Positions 20,404-31,651 of a DNA stretch of 64,000 bases are shown piece after piece. Source of the stretch: Dechloromonas hortensis (lineage in GTDB: Bacteria; Pseudomonadota; Gammaproteobacteria; Burkholderiales; Rhodocyclaceae). The notes under the pieces were generated by a model, which was not told the DNA's origin, searched no databases, and saw only the letters and a program-made list of their open reading frames with translations. The stretch covers positions 1 to 64,000 of the forward strand of contig NZ_SSSQ01000001.1 in NCBI RefSeq assembly GCF_009469765.1, given 5' to 3'. How positions within the stretch are numbered: the first letter of the stretch is position 1; every line of letters begins with the position of its first letter. Both the position numbers and the translations under genes were made by a program.

Positions 20404-21458
20404 TTCGCGCTCTCTGCACAGATATTCGCCACTTCTTCGGTGGCATCGGGCTTGGCCAGGCTGCGGGCGTTTTCGGCCATTTCCAGCAGTTGACCGCGGG
20501 AATAGTTGCGGATCAGCGCAATGGCGTCCGCCGTCAGTTCGTTTTGCGGCAACAGGATGGCGCCACCGGCATCGACCAGGAACTTGGCATTGCCGGTCTG
20601 GTGGTCGTCCACCGCATGCGGGAAGGGCACCAGGATGCTAGCGACACCGGCCGCCGCCAGTTCGGCAACGGTCAGCGCACCGGCCCGGCAGATCACCAGA
20701 TCGGCCCATTCGTAGGCGCCGGCCATGTCCTCGATGAAGGAAACGCAGTGCGCCTGGACGCCAACCGCCGCGTAATTGGCCTTCAAGGCCTCGATATGCT
20801 TCTCGCCGGCCTGATGGACGATTTGCGGCTGCTGCTCGGCAGTCAGCAAGGCCATGCCCTGCGGCACCATTTCGTTCAGCACCTGGGCTCCCAGGCTGCC
20901 GCCGATGACCAGCAGGCGCAAGGCGCCCGTCCGTTCGGCGTAGCGCTCGGCCGGCGGCGCCAGAGCGGCAATTTCCGGCCGCACCGGATTGCCGACCCAG
21001 ACGCCCTTGTCCAGCACCTCCGGAAAACCGGTGAGGATCTGGTCGGCAACGCCGGCCAGCACACGGTTGGCCAGGCCGGCCACCGAATTCTGTTCATGGA
21101 CGACCAGCGGCTTGCCGAGCAGCGAGGCCATCATGCCGCCCGGGAAAGTGATGTAGCCGCCCATGCCGAGCACGACTTCCGGTTGCACCTGGCGAATCGC
21201 CTTTTGTGCCTGCCAGAAGCCGCGCAGCAGGTTGAACGGCAACAGCAGCTTGCGCAGCAGCCCCTTGCCCCGCAAGGCGCCAAAGTTCAGCCAGACCATC
21301 TCGAAACCATGTTGCGGCACCAGGCGCGCTTCCATGCCTTCCGGATTGCCCAGCCAGACAACCTGCCAACCCCGCCCGCGCATTTTTTCGGCGACAGCCA
21401 ACGCCGGGAAGATGTGACCGCCGGTCCCACCGGCCATGATCAGGATGGTTTTGCTCAT
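20400..21458 (-). CDS. murG: UDP-N-acetylglucosamine--N-acetylmuramyl-(pentapeptide) pyrophosphoryl-undecaprenol transferase
   Basis: The 352-residue peripheral membrane GT28 glycosyltransferase converts lipid I to lipid II. The lipid-facing loop [15 protein letters not shown] and the second loop [14 protein letters not shown] are intact. The donor domain has [12 protein letters not shown] and the [24 protein letters not shown] signature, split here over the UDP-GlcNAc site. It overlaps ftsW and murC by four bases. Confidence 0.97.
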   Translation of the reverse strand: MSKTILIMAGGTGGHIFPALAVAEKMRGRGWQVVWLGNPEGMEARLVPQHGFEMVWLNFGALRGKGLLRKLLLPFNLLRGFWQAQKAIRQVQPEVVLGMGGYITFPGGMMASLLGKPLVVHEQNSVAGLANRVLAGVADQILTGFPEVLDKGVWVGNPVRPEIAALAPPAERYAERTGALRLLVIGGSLGAQVLNEMVPQGMALLTAEQQPQIVHQAGEKHIEALKANYAAVGVQAHCVSFIEDMAGAYEWADLVICRAGALTVAELAAAGVASILVPFPHAVDDHQTGNAKFLVDAGGAILLPQNELTADAIALIRNYSRGQLLEMAENARSLAKPDATEEVANICAESAK

Positions 21459-22618
21459 AGTTTGCCCCCTCTCATGAGTTGCCTGTTTTCCCAGTCAACC
21501 CTCAAGAGAATCGCCAGCGCCACGCAGTTGGCGAAAATACCGGAGCCGCCGAAGCTCATCAGCGGCAGGGTCAGGCCCTTGGTCGGCAGCAGGCCCATGT
21601 TGACGCCCATGTTGATGAAGGACTGCACGCCGAACCAGATGCCCATCCCCATGGCGACCAACGCCGGGTAGAGGCGTTCGAGCTGGACGCACTGGCGGCC
21701 GATGGCGAAGGCGCGCTGCACGAGCAGTGCGAACAGGGCGATGATGGCCAGCACGCCGAAGAAGCCGAGTTCCTCGGCAATCACGGCGAGCAGGAAGTCG
21801 GTGTGCGCTTCCGGCAGATAGAACAGTTTCTCGACGCTGGCCCCGAGGCCGACGCCGAACAGTTCGCCGCGGCCGAAGGCGATCAGCGAATGCGACAACT
21901 GGTAGCCGCGACCGAAAGCATCGGCCCACGGGTCCATAAAGCCGAAGACACGGTCGCGGCGATAGGGCGAGACGATGATCATCACCGTGAAGGCGAGCAG
22001 CAGGCCGACGATCAGCATGGCGAACAGGCGCGCCTTGAGGCCGCCGAGGAAGAGGATGCCCATGGCAATCGAGATGATGACGACGAAGGCGCCGAAGTCC
22101 GGCTCCTTGAGCAGCAGCATGCCGACGATGGCCATGGCGCCGAACATCGGCAGGAAGGCCTGCTTCAGGTCGTGCATGACGTTGATCTTGCGCACGGTGT
22201 AGTCGGCGGCGTAGAGCACCGCGAACATCTTCATCAGCTCGGACGGCTGCAGGTTGGCGAAGCCGAGCGGCAGCCAGCGGCGGGCGCCATTGACGTCGCG
22301 GCCGATACCGGGAATCAGCACGATGGCGAGCAGAACGACGCCGGCCATGAACAGGTAGGGCGCCGATTTCTGCCACAGCGCCAACGGCACCTGGAAAGCG
22401 ACCGCCGCCGCAATCAGGCCAATGCACAGGAAAATGCCATGGCGAACCAGATAGTAGGCCGGCTGGTGTCCGGTGAAACGACCGCCTTCGGCAATCGCAA
22501 TCGATGCCGAATAGACCATCACCATGCCGGAGAAGAGCAGGATCAGCACGCTCCACAGCAGCACGTAGTCGATCTCCGCCACTTGGCGGCGCGGGGCGTC
22601 GAGAGCACCGATCATCAT
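21455..22618 (-). CDS. ftsW: Peptidoglycan glycosyltransferase FtsW
   Basis: The 387-residue SEDS-family polymerase has about ten membrane segments and acts with FtsI at the septum. Visible motifs include [18 protein letters not shown], the conserved WPF-like loop around [29 protein letters not shown] and the C-terminal PLMSFGGSG. The ATG at 22618 overlaps the murD stop (ATGA) and agrees with known N-termini; longer upstream frames extend into murD. Confidence 0.96.
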   Translation of the reverse strand: MMIGALDAPRRQVAEIDYVLLWSVLILLFSGMVMVYSASIAIAEGGRFTGHQPAYYLVRHGIFLCIGLIAAAVAFQVPLALWQKSAPYLFMAGVVLLAIVLIPGIGRDVNGARRWLPLGFANLQPSELMKMFAVLYAADYTVRKINVMHDLKQAFLPMFGAMAIVGMLLLKEPDFGAFVVIISIAMGILFLGGLKARLFAMLIVGLLLAFTVMIIVSPYRRDRVFGFMDPWADAFGRGYQLSHSLIAFGRGELFGVGLGASVEKLFYLPEAHTDFLLAVIAEELGFFGVLAIIALFALLVQRAFAIGRQCVQLERLYPALVAMGMGIWFGVQSFINMGVNMGLLPTKGLTLPLMSFGGSGIFANCVALAILLRVDWENRQLMRGGKL

Positions 22619-23967
22619 GACGACAACCCCTGCACTGCGTCGATGAAGGCTTGGGCGCGGTGGGCGTAGTTCTTGTACATGTCGAGACTGGCGCAGGCCG
22701 GTGAGAGCAGCACACAATCGCCGGCTTCGGCATGAGCGGCCAGCCAGCGCACCGCGGCTTCCATGTCGCCGAGGATCCGGGTCGGCACGCCGCTGCCTTC
22801 AAGCGCCATGCCAATCGCCGCCGCATCGCGGCCGATCAGGGCGACGGCCCGGCCATGTTTTTCCAGTGCCGGCTTGAGCGGCGAAAAATCCTGCCCCTTG
22901 CCGTCGCCGCCGAGCACGATGGCGACCTTGCGGCCCATGCCTTCGATGGCGGCCAGCGTCGCGCCGACATTGGTGCCCTTGGAGTCGTCGACGTAAACCA
23001 CGCCGCCGATCTCGGCCACCGTTTCGACCCGGTGCGGCAGACCGGCGAATGCCTGCAGTGGTTCGACCAGGCGAGCCGGGGCGACGCCAACCGCTTCGCA
23101 CAGCGCCAGCGCGGCCATGGCGTTGGCGGCATTGTGCAAACCGGCCAGTTTCAGGCGGTCGACCGCGACCAAGGCCTCTTTTCCGCGGCAGATCATGCCG
23201 TCGGCCAGACCGTAATCGATGCCGCGCGGTGCGGCATTTAGGCCGAAAGTGACAATCTTGCGGCCGCAGCGGCCGTTGGCCATCGACCAGTCGTCGTCGC
23301 GATTGAGGATCATCGCACCCTTGCCCTGGAAAACGCGCGACTTGGCGGCGGCGTAATTGGCCAGGCTGCCTTCGTAGCGGTCGAGATGGTCTTCCGAAAC
23401 ATTGAGCACGGTGGCGGCGGCGGCATTCAGGTGATGCGTCGTTTCGAGCTGGAAGCTGGACAGTTCGACCACCCAGACTTCCGGCAAAACACCGGCATCC
23501 TGCGCATCCATCAGCGCGTCGAGCGCCGACGGCGAGATGTTGCCGCAGGCGATAGCCGGCACGCCGGCCTCGTTCAACAGGTGAGCGGTCAGCGCCGTCG
23601 TCGTCGTCTTGCCGTTGCTGCCGGTAATGGCAATGATCTGCGAAGCCGGCACCTGGGCACGAACGCCGGCGGCGAACAGTTCGATTTCCGAGATCACCGG
23701 CACGTTCACCGCAGCAATCTGAGGCGTCGCCTTCGGTACGCCCGGCGACAGCGCGAGGCAATCGGCAGCAGCGAAAGTCGATTCGGCAAATGCACCGGCC
23801 ATCAGTTCGGCACCCGGTGCAACGCGCTGCAGGGCCTCCAGATTCGGCGGGTTGTCGCGCGAATCGGCGACACGGACGCGAGCGCCCTGGCGATGCAGCC
23901 ATTTGGCCATCGCCAGTCCGGACTCACCGAGTCCGACGACCACAACGCGTTTGCCCCGAAGTTCCAT
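22615..23967 (-). CDS. murD: UDP-N-acetylmuramoyl-L-alanine--D-glutamate ligase
   Basis: The 450-residue Mur ligase adds D-glutamate to UDP-MurNAc-L-Ala. It has the N-terminal [16 protein letters not shown] nucleotide-sugar fold, the ATP loop [14 protein letters not shown], the magnesium-site segment [10 protein letters not shown] and the domain-three motif [16 protein letters not shown]. It starts one base after the mraY coding region ends. Confidence 0.97.
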   Translation of the reverse strand: MELRGKRVVVVGLGESGLAMAKWLHRQGARVRVADSRDNPPNLEALQRVAPGAELMAGAFAESTFAAADCLALSPGVPKATPQIAAVNVPVISEIELFAAGVRAQVPASQIIAITGSNGKTTTTALTAHLLNEAGVPAIACGNISPSALDALMDAQDAGVLPEVWVVELSSFQLETTHHLNAAAATVLNVSEDHLDRYEGSLANYAAAKSRVFQGKGAMILNRDDDWSMANGRCGRKIVTFGLNAAPRGIDYGLADGMICRGKEALVAVDRLKLAGLHNAANAMAALALCEAVGVAPARLVEPLQAFAGLPHRVETVAEIGGVVYVDDSKGTNVGATLAAIEGMGRKVAIVLGGDGKGQDFSPLKPALEKHGRAVALIGRDAAAIGMALEGSGVPTRILGDMEAAVRWLAAHAEAGDCVLLSPACASLDMYKNYAHRAQAFIDAVQGLSS

Positions 23968-25071
23968 TTAGCGCAGCTTCAACGAAGAGAGACCGATCAA
24001 CACCAGCATGATGGTGATGATCCAGAAGCGAACGACGACCTGGGTTTCCTTCCAGCCGGTCTGTTCGAAATGGTGATGCAGCGGCGCCATGCGCAGGATG
24101 CGCCGGCCCTCGCCGAATTTTTTCTTGGTGTATTTGAAGTAACTGACCTGCAGCATCACCGACAGGGTTTCGACGACGAAGACACCGCCCATGATCAACA
24201 GCACGATTTCCTGACGCAGGATGACGGCGACCGTACCGAGCGCAGCGCCCAGGGCGAGCGCTCCGACATCGCCCATGAAGACTTCGGCCGGATAGGCGTT
24301 GAACCACAGGAAGCCGAGCCCCGCCCCGGCAATGGCGCCGAGCAGGATGCACAGTTCGCCGGCGCCCGGCACGTAGGGAATCAGCAGGTATTTGGCGTAC
24401 ACCGCATGGCCGGTGACGTAGGCGATCAGCGCGAAGGCGGCGGCGATCATCACGGTCGGCATGATGGCCAGGCCATCCAGGCCGTCGGTCAGGTTCACCG
24501 CATTGCTGGTCCCGACGATGACGAAATAGGTCAGCGTGATGAAGCCGACGACACCGAGCGGATAGGCGATGCTCTTGAAGAAAGGCACGATCAGTTCGGT
24601 CTGCGCCGATGACTTGGTCGAATAGGCCAGGAACAGCGCGGCGCCGAGGCCGAGCACCGACTGCCAGAAATACTTCCACTTGGCGGAGAGGCCCTTCGGG
24701 TCGCGGTAAACGACCTTCTTCCAGTCGTCGTACCAGCCGACGATGCCGTAGCCGAGCGTGACGACCAGCACGGTCCACACGTACTTGTTGGTCAGGTCGC
24801 CCCACAACAGCGTTGTGACGCCAATGGCGATCAGGATCAGCACGCCGCCCATGGTCGGCGTTCCCGATTTGACGAGGTGGGTCTGCGGTCCGTCATTGCG
24901 CACCGCCTGGCCGATCTTCTTCGCCGCCAGCCAGCGGATGACGCGTGGCCCGGCGGCCAGCGACAGCAGCAGCGCGGTCATCGCGGCAAGCACGGCGCGC
25001 AGCGTGATGTAGTTGAAGACGTTGAAGAAGCGCACGTCCTGGGCGAGCCATTGGGCAAGAGCCAGCAGCAT
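23968..25071 (-). CDS. mraY: Phospho-N-acetylmuramoyl-pentapeptide transferase
   Basis: The 367-residue enzyme has about ten transmembrane helices. It transfers phospho-MurNAc-pentapeptide to undecaprenyl phosphate, giving lipid I. Conserved cytoplasmic loops are visible: KSGTPTMGG near residue 68, the [10 protein letters not shown] active-site aspartates, [11 protein letters not shown], and the histidine loop [14 protein letters not shown]. It shares one base with the murF stop. Confidence 0.97.
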   Translation of the reverse strand: MLLALAQWLAQDVRFFNVFNYITLRAVLAAMTALLLSLAAGPRVIRWLAAKKIGQAVRNDGPQTHLVKSGTPTMGGVLILIAIGVTTLLWGDLTNKYVWTVLVVTLGYGIVGWYDDWKKVVYRDPKGLSAKWKYFWQSVLGLGAALFLAYSTKSSAQTELIVPFFKSIAYPLGVVGFITLTYFVIVGTSNAVNLTDGLDGLAIMPTVMIAAAFALIAYVTGHAVYAKYLLIPYVPGAGELCILLGAIAGAGLGFLWFNAYPAEVFMGDVGALALGAALGTVAVILRQEIVLLIMGGVFVVETLSVMLQVSYFKYTKKKFGEGRRILRMAPLHHHFEQTGWKETQVVVRFWIITIMLVLIGLSSLKLR

Positions 25072-26441
25072 CAGTTGTTCTCCTCGGGAGTGGCAGGCGC
25101 GGCGAGAGCATCGGCCACCCGCTCCATTTTCATGAAGCGCGAGCCTTTGACGAGGACGGTGGTTTCCGGCCCCAATTCCTTGTCGACCGCAGCAATCAGT
25201 TTTTCGACGTTGCAGTAGTGCTTGGCGCCTTCGCCGAAGTTGCGTACCGCCTGCTGCGCGGCATCGCCCAGCGCATAGAGGCGGTCGACGCCCTGGCTCT
25301 TGGCGTAACCGCCGATTTCGTCGTGGTACTGGCCGCTGGCCTCACCGATCTCGCCCATGTCACCGAGCACCAGCAGCTTGCGACCGATGGTCGAGGCCAG
25401 CACGTCGATACCTGCCCGCACCGAATCCGGGTTGGCATTGTAGGTATCGTCGAGAATCTCGGCCCCCTTGCGCCCGGCGCGCCGCTGCAAGCGGCCCTTG
25501 ACGCCGGAAAAGGCTTCCAGACCGGCCTGCACGGCCGCCATCGGGACGCCCGCCGCCAGGCAGGCCGCCGCTGCGGCCACCGCATTGCGAGCATTGTGGC
25601 GCCCGGGAATGCGCAGGCGAATGAGCGCTTCGCCTTCCGGCGCGTTCAGTTCAAGTTCGGTTTCCAGACCATGCTGGCGCACCTTGCCGTGCACATCGGC
25701 GACATGATCGATGGCGAAGGTGCGCACCGTGTGCAAACCGGCCATGCCGCGCCAACGCTCGGCGTAGCAGTCGTCGGCATTGATCACGGCAACACCGCCC
25801 GCGGTCAGGCCGGCGAAGATGCTGCCCTTCTCGCGCGCCACTTCGTCCATGTCGCCCATGCCTTCGAGGTGGGCCCGCTGGGCATTGGTCACCAGCGCCA
25901 CGCTCGGTGCGCCAATCGGCGCTAGATAGGCGATTTCGCCGGGATGGTTCATGCCCAGCTCAATGACGGCGGCGCGATGCGTCGCGTTCAGGCCGAGCAG
26001 CGTCAACGGCAGACCGATGTCGTTATTGAAATTGCCGCGCGTCGCCAGTACGTCGCCACCGAACTGGGCGTGCAGGATGGCAGCGATCATTTCTTTGGTC
26101 GTCGTCTTGCCATTCGAGCCGGTCACCGCGATTACCGGCAACGTAAAGCTGGCCCGCCAGGCAGCAGCCAAGGCACCGAGAGCGAGGCGCGTATCGCTGA
26201 CGACAACGGCAGAGACGCCGGCCGGCAGCTTGTCGGCAGCGGCGACCAGGAAGGCGGCTGCGCCGCTGGCCGTGGCCTGGGCAAGGAAATCGTGGGCATC
26301 GAAGCGTTCACCGCGCAAGGCAATGAACAACTGGCCGGGGCCAATCGCCCGGGTGTCGGTGGAAACGCCAGTCAGAGCAACATCGGCGCCGAGCAGGCGG
26401 CCACCGACGGCATGTGCAACTTGTGAGAGCAGCCAGATCAT
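25071..26441 (-). CDS. murF: UDP-N-acetylmuramoyl-tripeptide--D-alanyl-D-alanine ligase
   Basis: The 456-residue Mur ligase attaches D-Ala-D-Ala to complete the pentapeptide. The first domain has the MurF/MurE-type [28 protein letters not shown]. The ATP loop is [18 protein letters not shown], followed by [16 protein letters not shown], and domain three has [17 protein letters not shown]. It overlaps murE by four bases. Confidence 0.97.
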   Translation of the reverse strand: MIWLLSQVAHAVGGRLLGADVALTGVSTDTRAIGPGQLFIALRGERFDAHDFLAQATASGAAAFLVAAADKLPAGVSAVVVSDTRLALGALAAAWRASFTLPVIAVTGSNGKTTTKEMIAAILHAQFGGDVLATRGNFNNDIGLPLTLLGLNATHRAAVIELGMNHPGEIAYLAPIGAPSVALVTNAQRAHLEGMGDMDEVAREKGSIFAGLTAGGVAVINADDCYAERWRGMAGLHTVRTFAIDHVADVHGKVRQHGLETELELNAPEGEALIRLRIPGRHNARNAVAAAAACLAAGVPMAAVQAGLEAFSGVKGRLQRRAGRKGAEILDDTYNANPDSVRAGIDVLASTIGRKLLVLGDMGEIGEASGQYHDEIGGYAKSQGVDRLYALGDAAQQAVRNFGEGAKHYCNVEKLIAAVDKELGPETTVLVKGSRFMKMERVADALAAPATPEENN

Positions 26442-27922
26442 GCGGCAGACCCCTCCTTGGATTCGGTGCGACGGAGCGTCAGCGCAGCCTGCGCCTGCTC
26501 GACATCGGAAAACGGATAACGGACGCCGGCAATTTCCTGGTAAGGCTCGTGGCCCTTCCCGGCGAGCAAAATGACATCACGCGCATCGGCCTCCAGCACG
26601 GCTCGCCGAATAGCGGCGGCGCGGTCGGCTTCAACTTCGGCATGGGTCATGCCGGCCAGAATGTCTTCAATGATGGTCAGCGGTTCTTCGCTGCGCGGGT
26701 TGTCGCTGGTGACCAGCACGCGGTCGGCTTGGGCTTGGGCCAGGGCGCCCATTTGCGGCCGCTTGCCCTTGTCGCGGTCGCCACCGCAACCGAAGACGAT
26801 GCACAGGCGACCGCCGCGCGGCGTCGCCACATCGCGCAGCGCGCTCAGTGCATTGGCTAGCGCATCCGGCGTATGGGCATAGTCGACGACGACCAGCGGT
26901 TCGCCATTACCACCCAGCCGCTCCATGCGACCCGGCGGCGGCGTCAGTTCGGAGAGGCGGCGCGCCACCTCGGCGGCCGACAAGCCGGTGTCGTGCAGGA
27001 CAGCGGCCACGGCCAGCAGGTTATGAATATTGTAACGACCGACCAGGCCGGTATCGACGGTGGCCCGGCCATTCGGCACGACCAGTTCGAAACGCTGGCC
27101 GAAGGGGGTATCGACCAGTTGCTCGGCGCGGACCAGGGCCGGGAAATCGCGCTTCGGCTCGCCGATGGCGTAACCCAGCACGCGCAGCGCGGTCGTTTCA
27201 CGAACCAGCTTCTGGCCCAGTTCGTCGTCGAGATTGATGATTGCGGTACGCAGGCGCGGCCAGGCGAACAGCTTTTCCTTGGCCGCGGCATAGGCTTCCA
27301 TCGTCACGTGGTAATCGAGATGGTCGCGCGTGAAATTGGTGAATACGGCGACATCGACCCGCGCCCCGTTCATCCGCCCTTCCTCGATGCCGATCGAACT
27401 GGCTTCGAGGGCGCAGGCGGCGGCGCGCTCGCCGCGGAACTGCGCCAGATAGCGCATCAGGGTCGTCGCTTCCGGCGTCGTGAAGCCGGTCTCGACCAGC
27501 GCATCGGGGAAACCTGCGCCCAGGGTGCCGATGATGGCACAGGGCTTCGGGTAGGCCTTGGCCAGGCACTGACTGATTGTCGTCTTGCCGTTGGTGCCGG
27601 TAATCGCGATCAGCGACAAGCCTTCGCTTGGATGACCGTAGACGGCATGGGCCAGCGGCCCGGCCAGCGGGCGCAGGGCGCCCACCGGGAAGTTGGCTAC
27701 GGTCAACGCCGCATTCCAAGCAAAATCGCCGTCCGGCTGCCAGAACACTGCAACGGCACCGCGCCGCAGCGCATCGGCGATATAGAGGCGGCCATCGGCC
27801 AGATCGCCCGGATAGGCCAGGAAGAGATCGCCCGGCTGGACCTGGCGGCTATCGTCGGCGACACCGGTCGGCACGATGCCCAAGCTTTCCAGACGGTCGA
27901 GGAGTTCGCGCGGCGTGCTCAC
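26438..27922 (-). CDS. murE: UDP-N-acetylmuramoyl-L-alanyl-D-glutamate--2,6-diaminopimelate ligase
   Basis: The 494-residue Mur ligase adds the third residue of the stem peptide. The ATP loop is ITGTNGKTTISQCLA. The DNPRSE motif in TSDNPRSEEPL is the meso-diaminopimelate selectivity signature, so the wall is the usual Gram-negative A1-gamma type rather than lysine. VVDYAHTPDAL and GCGGDRDKGKRP in domain three are also intact. It overlaps ftsI and murF by four bases each. Confidence 0.97.
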   Translation of the reverse strand: MSTPRELLDRLESLGIVPTGVADDSRQVQPGDLFLAYPGDLADGRLYIADALRRGAVAVFWQPDGDFAWNAALTVANFPVGALRPLAGPLAHAVYGHPSEGLSLIAITGTNGKTTISQCLAKAYPKPCAIIGTLGAGFPDALVETGFTTPEATTLMRYLAQFRGERAAACALEASSIGIEEGRMNGARVDVAVFTNFTRDHLDYHVTMEAYAAAKEKLFAWPRLRTAIINLDDELGQKLVRETTALRVLGYAIGEPKRDFPALVRAEQLVDTPFGQRFELVVPNGRATVDTGLVGRYNIHNLLAVAAVLHDTGLSAAEVARRLSELTPPPGRMERLGGNGEPLVVVDYAHTPDALANALSALRDVATPRGGRLCIVFGCGGDRDKGKRPQMGALAQAQADRVLVTSDNPRSEEPLTIIEDILAGMTHAEVEADRAAAIRRAVLEADARDVILLAGKGHEPYQEIAGVRYPFSDVEQAQAALTLRRTESKEGSAA

Positions 27923-29667
27923 AGGCGCCCCTTTCCGGCTTCGGCTTCAGCCACCTGCAGCGCGCCATCCGGCGGTACGCCCAGCGTCCGCAAGGCGCCG
28001 CCCATGATCTGCGAGAAAGCCGGACCGGCTACGTCGCCACCGTAGTGCGCGCCGCCAGTCGGCTCATCGATCATCACGGCGACCACCAGACGCGGCTCGC
28101 TGATCGGCGCCAGGCCGACAAAAGAGGCTATGTACTTGCGGGCGTACACCCCGCCTTCGATCTTGTAGGCCGTACCGGTCTTGCCGCCGACGCGGTAGCC
28201 CGGCACGCGCGCCTTCGGGGCCGTACCACCGGGCTGCACGGCCATTTCGAGCATGGCGCGTACTTCGCGCATGGTCTGCGGCGAGAAGACGCGGGTGCCG
28301 CGCACCGGACCATCATCGACGCGAGTCAGCGACAGCGGCATCAGTTCGCCGTCGCGGGCAAACACGGTATAGGCCCGGGCCAACTGGACCAGGCTGACCG
28401 CAATGCCGTGGCCGTAAGACATCGTCGCCTGTTCGATCGGCCGCCAGTTCTTCCACGGCCGCAGGCGACCATTGACCTCCCCCGGAAAACCGAGGTTGGG
28501 CGCCTGGCCGAAACCGATGCTATCGAACATTTCCCACATTTCCTTCGGCGGGAAGCCGAGGGCAATCTTCGCTGTACCGACGTTCGACGACTTCTGGATC
28601 ACTTCGGCTACGGTCAGGGCGCCATGCGGGTGCGCATCGGAGATCGTCGCCGTACCGATGGTCAGGCGCCCGGGGGCGCAGTTGATCACCGTATCGAAGC
28701 GGACCTTGCCCCGCTCCAGCGCCAGCGCCGCCGTAAACGGCTTCATCACCGAACCCGGCTCGAAGGTATCGGTGATGGCACGATTGCGGAGTTGGGCGCC
28801 GGAAAGGTGTTGCCGGTTATTCGGGTTGTAGGTCGGCCAATTGGCCAGCGCGAGAATCTCGCCGGTCCGGGCATCGATGACGATGGCCCCCCCGGCTTTG
28901 GCATTATTGGTATCGACTGCCGCCTTCAAATGGCTGTAGGCGAGATACTGGATTTTTGAATCGAGCGCCAGGCGGACTTCCTTGCCATCCTGCGGCGGCT
29001 TGGTCGCCCCGACATCCTCAACGATGCTACCGCGCCGGTCGCGGATCACCGTCCGGCTGCCGGCATGACCGAGCAAACTTTGCTGGAAGGCCAGTTCGAC
29101 ACCCTCCAGGCCCTTGTCGTCAACCCCGGTGAAGCCGACGATGTGGGCGGTCATGTCGCCAGTCGGGTAATAGCGGCGATATTCCTTTTCCTGATGAACG
29201 CCGGGCAGCTTCAGCGCCGCGATGCGGTCGGCCGTTTCCGGGGCCACCTGACGCTTGACGAAAACGAAGGTCTTCTCGGAAGCGATCTTGCCGTCCAATT
29301 CGCGCACGCTCATGTCGAGCAGGCCGGCCAGTTGCTGTTTCTGCGGCGCCGCCATCGTCCGCGCATCGCCAGGAATCGCCCAGATCGACTTCATCGGCGT
29401 CGACACGGCCAGCATGTCGCCGTTGCGGTCGGTAATCTTGCCGCGCGAGGCGGAAACCTCGATATCACGGCGATAGCGCGAATCGCCCTTTTCCTGCAGA
29501 AAATCGTTGTTGATCACCTGCAAATAGAAGCCGCGGGCGACCAGCGCCAGAAAGGCACCCATCAACAGCAGGCCGACCATGCGCGAACGCCAGCCCTGCA
29601 GCGCCAGTTGCAGCACCGGGCTTTCGGTAAAGCGATGACCCCGTTGCGGGCGGCGGCGGACGACCAT
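27919..29667 (-). CDS. ftsI: Septal peptidoglycan transpeptidase FtsI (PBP3)
   Basis: The 582-residue class B penicillin-binding protein cross-links septal wall with FtsW. It has a basic cytoplasmic start and one membrane helix (about residues 34-52), then a pedestal domain with RYRRDIEVSASRGKITDRNG. The transpeptidase motifs are SxxK in PGSVMKPF, SxN in KSSNVG and KTG in GGKTGTAYK. It shares one base with ftsL and overlaps murE by four. Confidence 0.97.
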   Translation of the reverse strand: MVVRRRPQRGHRFTESPVLQLALQGWRSRMVGLLLMGAFLALVARGFYLQVINNDFLQEKGDSRYRRDIEVSASRGKITDRNGDMLAVSTPMKSIWAIPGDARTMAAPQKQQLAGLLDMSVRELDGKIASEKTFVFVKRQVAPETADRIAALKLPGVHQEKEYRRYYPTGDMTAHIVGFTGVDDKGLEGVELAFQQSLLGHAGSRTVIRDRRGSIVEDVGATKPPQDGKEVRLALDSKIQYLAYSHLKAAVDTNNAKAGGAIVIDARTGEILALANWPTYNPNNRQHLSGAQLRNRAITDTFEPGSVMKPFTAALALERGKVRFDTVINCAPGRLTIGTATISDAHPHGALTVAEVIQKSSNVGTAKIALGFPPKEMWEMFDSIGFGQAPNLGFPGEVNGRLRPWKNWRPIEQATMSYGHGIAVSLVQLARAYTVFARDGELMPLSLTRVDDGPVRGTRVFSPQTMREVRAMLEMAVQPGGTAPKARVPGYRVGGKTGTAYKIEGGVYARKYIASFVGLAPISEPRLVVAVMIDEPTGGAHYGGDVAGPAFSQIMGGALRTLGVPPDGALQVAEAEAGKGRL

Positions 29668-29945
29668 CAGCGCCCCGCTTTCTTGACGGCCGGCGGCACG
29701 ACACGACCGATGGCATCCGGCGTCACCATATGCAAGCGGTCACGGGCAATTTTTTCGACCCGCGGATGGGTTGCCCAGGTCGACAGTTCAAGTTGCAACT
29801 GGCCGTACTCGACATCCAGTTGCCTGGCCCGCTCCTGCTCTCCCTCCAGATCCTGAAAGAGCTTGCGCGCGCGGTGCTGGGAGGTGACCACACCCAGCGC
29901 GCAAACCACCACGATCAAGAGAAGGAACATGTTGAAACGGACCAT
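29667..29945 (-). CDS. ftsL: Cell division protein FtsL
   Basis: The 92-residue bitopic membrane protein has one helix near its start (FNMFLLLIVVVCALGVVTSQ). A coiled-coil segment with leucine-type heptads follows, plus the family motif in THPRVEKIARDRLHMV. It forms the FtsQLB complex that activates FtsWI. Sequence identity in this family is low; position between rsmH and ftsI and the topology carry the call. Confidence 0.92.
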   Translation of the reverse strand: MVRFNMFLLLIVVVCALGVVTSQHRARKLFQDLEGEQERARQLDVEYGQLQLELSTWATHPRVEKIARDRLHMVTPDAIGRVVPPAVKKAGR

Positions 29946-30871
29946 TACAGTTTTTCCGCCACCCGCATCACGGCGCTCCGTGCCCGCGGATTAGCCGCCA
30001 CTTCAGCCGCAGACGGCTTGAACGGCTTGCCGAGCAGACGCAGTTTCGGCTTCGGCAATTGGTCGGCGCGTAACGGCAAGCCCTTCGGCAAGTCATCGGC
30101 GGTCGACTGCGCCCGCATGAAAGTTTTGACGATACGGTCTTCCAGCGAATGAAAGGAGATCACAACCAGTCGGCCACCCGGCTTCAACAGCTCGAGCGCC
30201 TGCGGCAGGGCTACCTCCAGCTGGCGGAGCTCTTGATTGATATGAATCCGTAGAGCTTGAAAGCTGCGCGTCGCCGGGTCCTGCCCTGGCTCACGGGTGC
30301 GCACGGCCTCGCGTACGATGGCCGCGAACTGACCTGTTGTGACAATAGGTTGTTCGAGCCGAGCAGCCACAACCTTCTTTGCAATCTGGAAAGCAAACCG
30401 TTCTTCGCCATAGTTTCTAATAACCTCCGTGATATCCCTTATTTCGGCCCGCGCCAGCCACTCGGCGGCCGTCTCGCCCTGCGTCGTATCCATCCGCATA
30501 TCGAGCGGCGCGTCGTAGCGAAAGCTGAAGCCGCGCTCCCCGTCGTCGATCTGCGGCGACGACACCCCTACATCAAAAAGAATTCCGTCAACGTCCCGCA
30601 CCCCGGCCTCGGCCGCGGCCTCGCCGATTTGGCCAAAGGCACGATGGACCAGTTGAAAACGGGAATCATCAATTGCCGCACCCGCCGCAATGGCATAAGG
30701 GTCGCGGTCAACGGCCACCAGACGGCCTTTTTCACCAAGTGCCGCGAGAATGCGACGACTGTGGCCGCCACGCCCGAAGGTGGCGTCCATATAAACGCCG
30801 TCCGTTTTTACCGCCAGGGATTCAACCGCCTCTTCGAGCAGCACCGTGACGTGGGTGCTACCCGCGGTCAC
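29945..30871 (-). CDS. rsmH: 16S rRNA (cytosine-1402 N4)-methyltransferase
   Basis: The 308-residue enzyme methylates C1402 in the ribosomal P site. It shows the family start [13 protein letters not shown] and the SAM loop [14 protein letters not shown]. The [14 protein letters not shown] and [17 protein letters not shown] blocks and the [16 protein letters not shown] signature are also present. It overlaps mraZ by four bases and ftsL by one, its invariant position at the head of the division cluster. Confidence 0.97.
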   Translation of the reverse strand: MTAGSTHVTVLLEEAVESLAVKTDGVYMDATFGRGGHSRRILAALGEKGRLVAVDRDPYAIAAGAAIDDSRFQLVHRAFGQIGEAAAEAGVRDVDGILFDVGVSSPQIDDGERGFSFRYDAPLDMRMDTTQGETAAEWLARAEIRDITEVIRNYGEERFAFQIAKKVVAARLEQPIVTTGQFAAIVREAVRTREPGQDPATRSFQALRIHINQELRQLEVALPQALELLKPGGRLVVISFHSLEDRIVKTFMRAQSTADDLPKGLPLRADQLPKPKLRLLGKPFKPSAAEVAANPRARSAVMRVAEKL

Positions 30872-31314
30872 AGCACCAGATCCCCGAAGCCCGGCGGCAG
30901 ATCGCCGGAAAGCGCCTCCGCAGCCAGATCGTTCTGCTCCTTCCAGCCAGCCTCACTCCAGATTTCAAAGTGACTGCCCATGCCGACCAGATAGACGGTT
31001 TTGCCGAGGTTGGCGTAGTCGCGCAATTCGTTGGCGACCAGAATGCGGCCGGCCGAATCGAGTTCTTCGGTCCGGGCATTACCGACCAGTACGCGCTTGA
31101 TCGAGGCCGCCCGCGGATCGAGGCTGGAAGCCTTGAGAATCTGATCGCGGATCGGCTGCCAGGCCGGCGACGGGTAAAGCAGCAGGCAACGGTGCGGGTG
31201 CGCGGTCAGGACGAGCGAACCCTCGGCGGCCGCGAGCAGGGGCTCGCGGTGCCTTGCCGGTATGGCAAGCCGCCCCTTCGCGTCCAGACTGAGTGCTGCA
31301 GCCCCTTCAAACAT
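30868..31314 (-). CDS. mraZ: Transcriptional regulator MraZ
   Basis: The 148-residue protein has two SpoVT/AbrB-like halves ([18 protein letters not shown] and [18 protein letters not shown]) and represses its own operon in characterised species. The ATG at 31314 matches known starts (MFEGAAAL); the longer frame to 31341 would start inside the MraZ-box region. It is the first gene of the division and cell wall cluster. Confidence 0.96.
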   Translation of the reverse strand: MFEGAAALSLDAKGRLAIPARHREPLLAAAEGSLVLTAHPHRCLLLYPSPAWQPIRDQILKASSLDPRAASIKRVLVGNARTEELDSAGRILVANELRDYANLGKTVYLVGMGSHFEIWSEAGWKEQNDLAAEALSGDLPPGFGDLVL

Positions 31315-31327
31315 TACCCGTCTCGCT

Positions 31328-31361
31328 CCCCGTTTACCCACTTTTCAACACGTTTTCCCAC
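31328..31361 (-). promoter_or_regulatory. MraZ-box-like direct repeats
   Basis: On the minus strand four units with a ten-base period read GTGGGAAAAC, GTGTTGAAAA, GTGGGTAAAC and GGGGAGCGAG. Ten-base repeats with a TGGG core are the known MraZ operator. They lie between the -10 box and the mraZ start, the right place for autorepression. The second unit is degenerate. Confidence 0.7.
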
Positions 31362-31388
31362 TTTAGAACAACAACCCACCTCCGTCAA
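31360..31388 (-). promoter_or_regulatory. Sigma-70 promoter of the division cluster (Pmra)
   Basis: On the minus strand, TTGACG at -35 (31383-31388) and TAAAGT at -10 (31360-31365) are separated by exactly 17 bases. The MraZ-box repeats start immediately downstream. Confidence 0.75.
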
Positions 31389-31651
31389 TAGACAAATTGG
31401 GAAATTTTTCTTATGCAACAAGGACTTACGCACACTTTTGTCGACGAGCAACCACGGAAATTACCCTTAAAAATCAAAGCGCGGAAATGGACACTTAAAG
31501 TGACTTATAAGGATTTGAGGCAAATCAATTGCCTTCCGTTCAGCGCATGCCGTCGTGGTAAAACGACAACTCAAAAACGGGAAAAAACAGTGCTTCCGGG
31601 CAGCCGCCGAAAGCTAGATCACGGACAATTGGCTGCCACGCGATTGCACCC

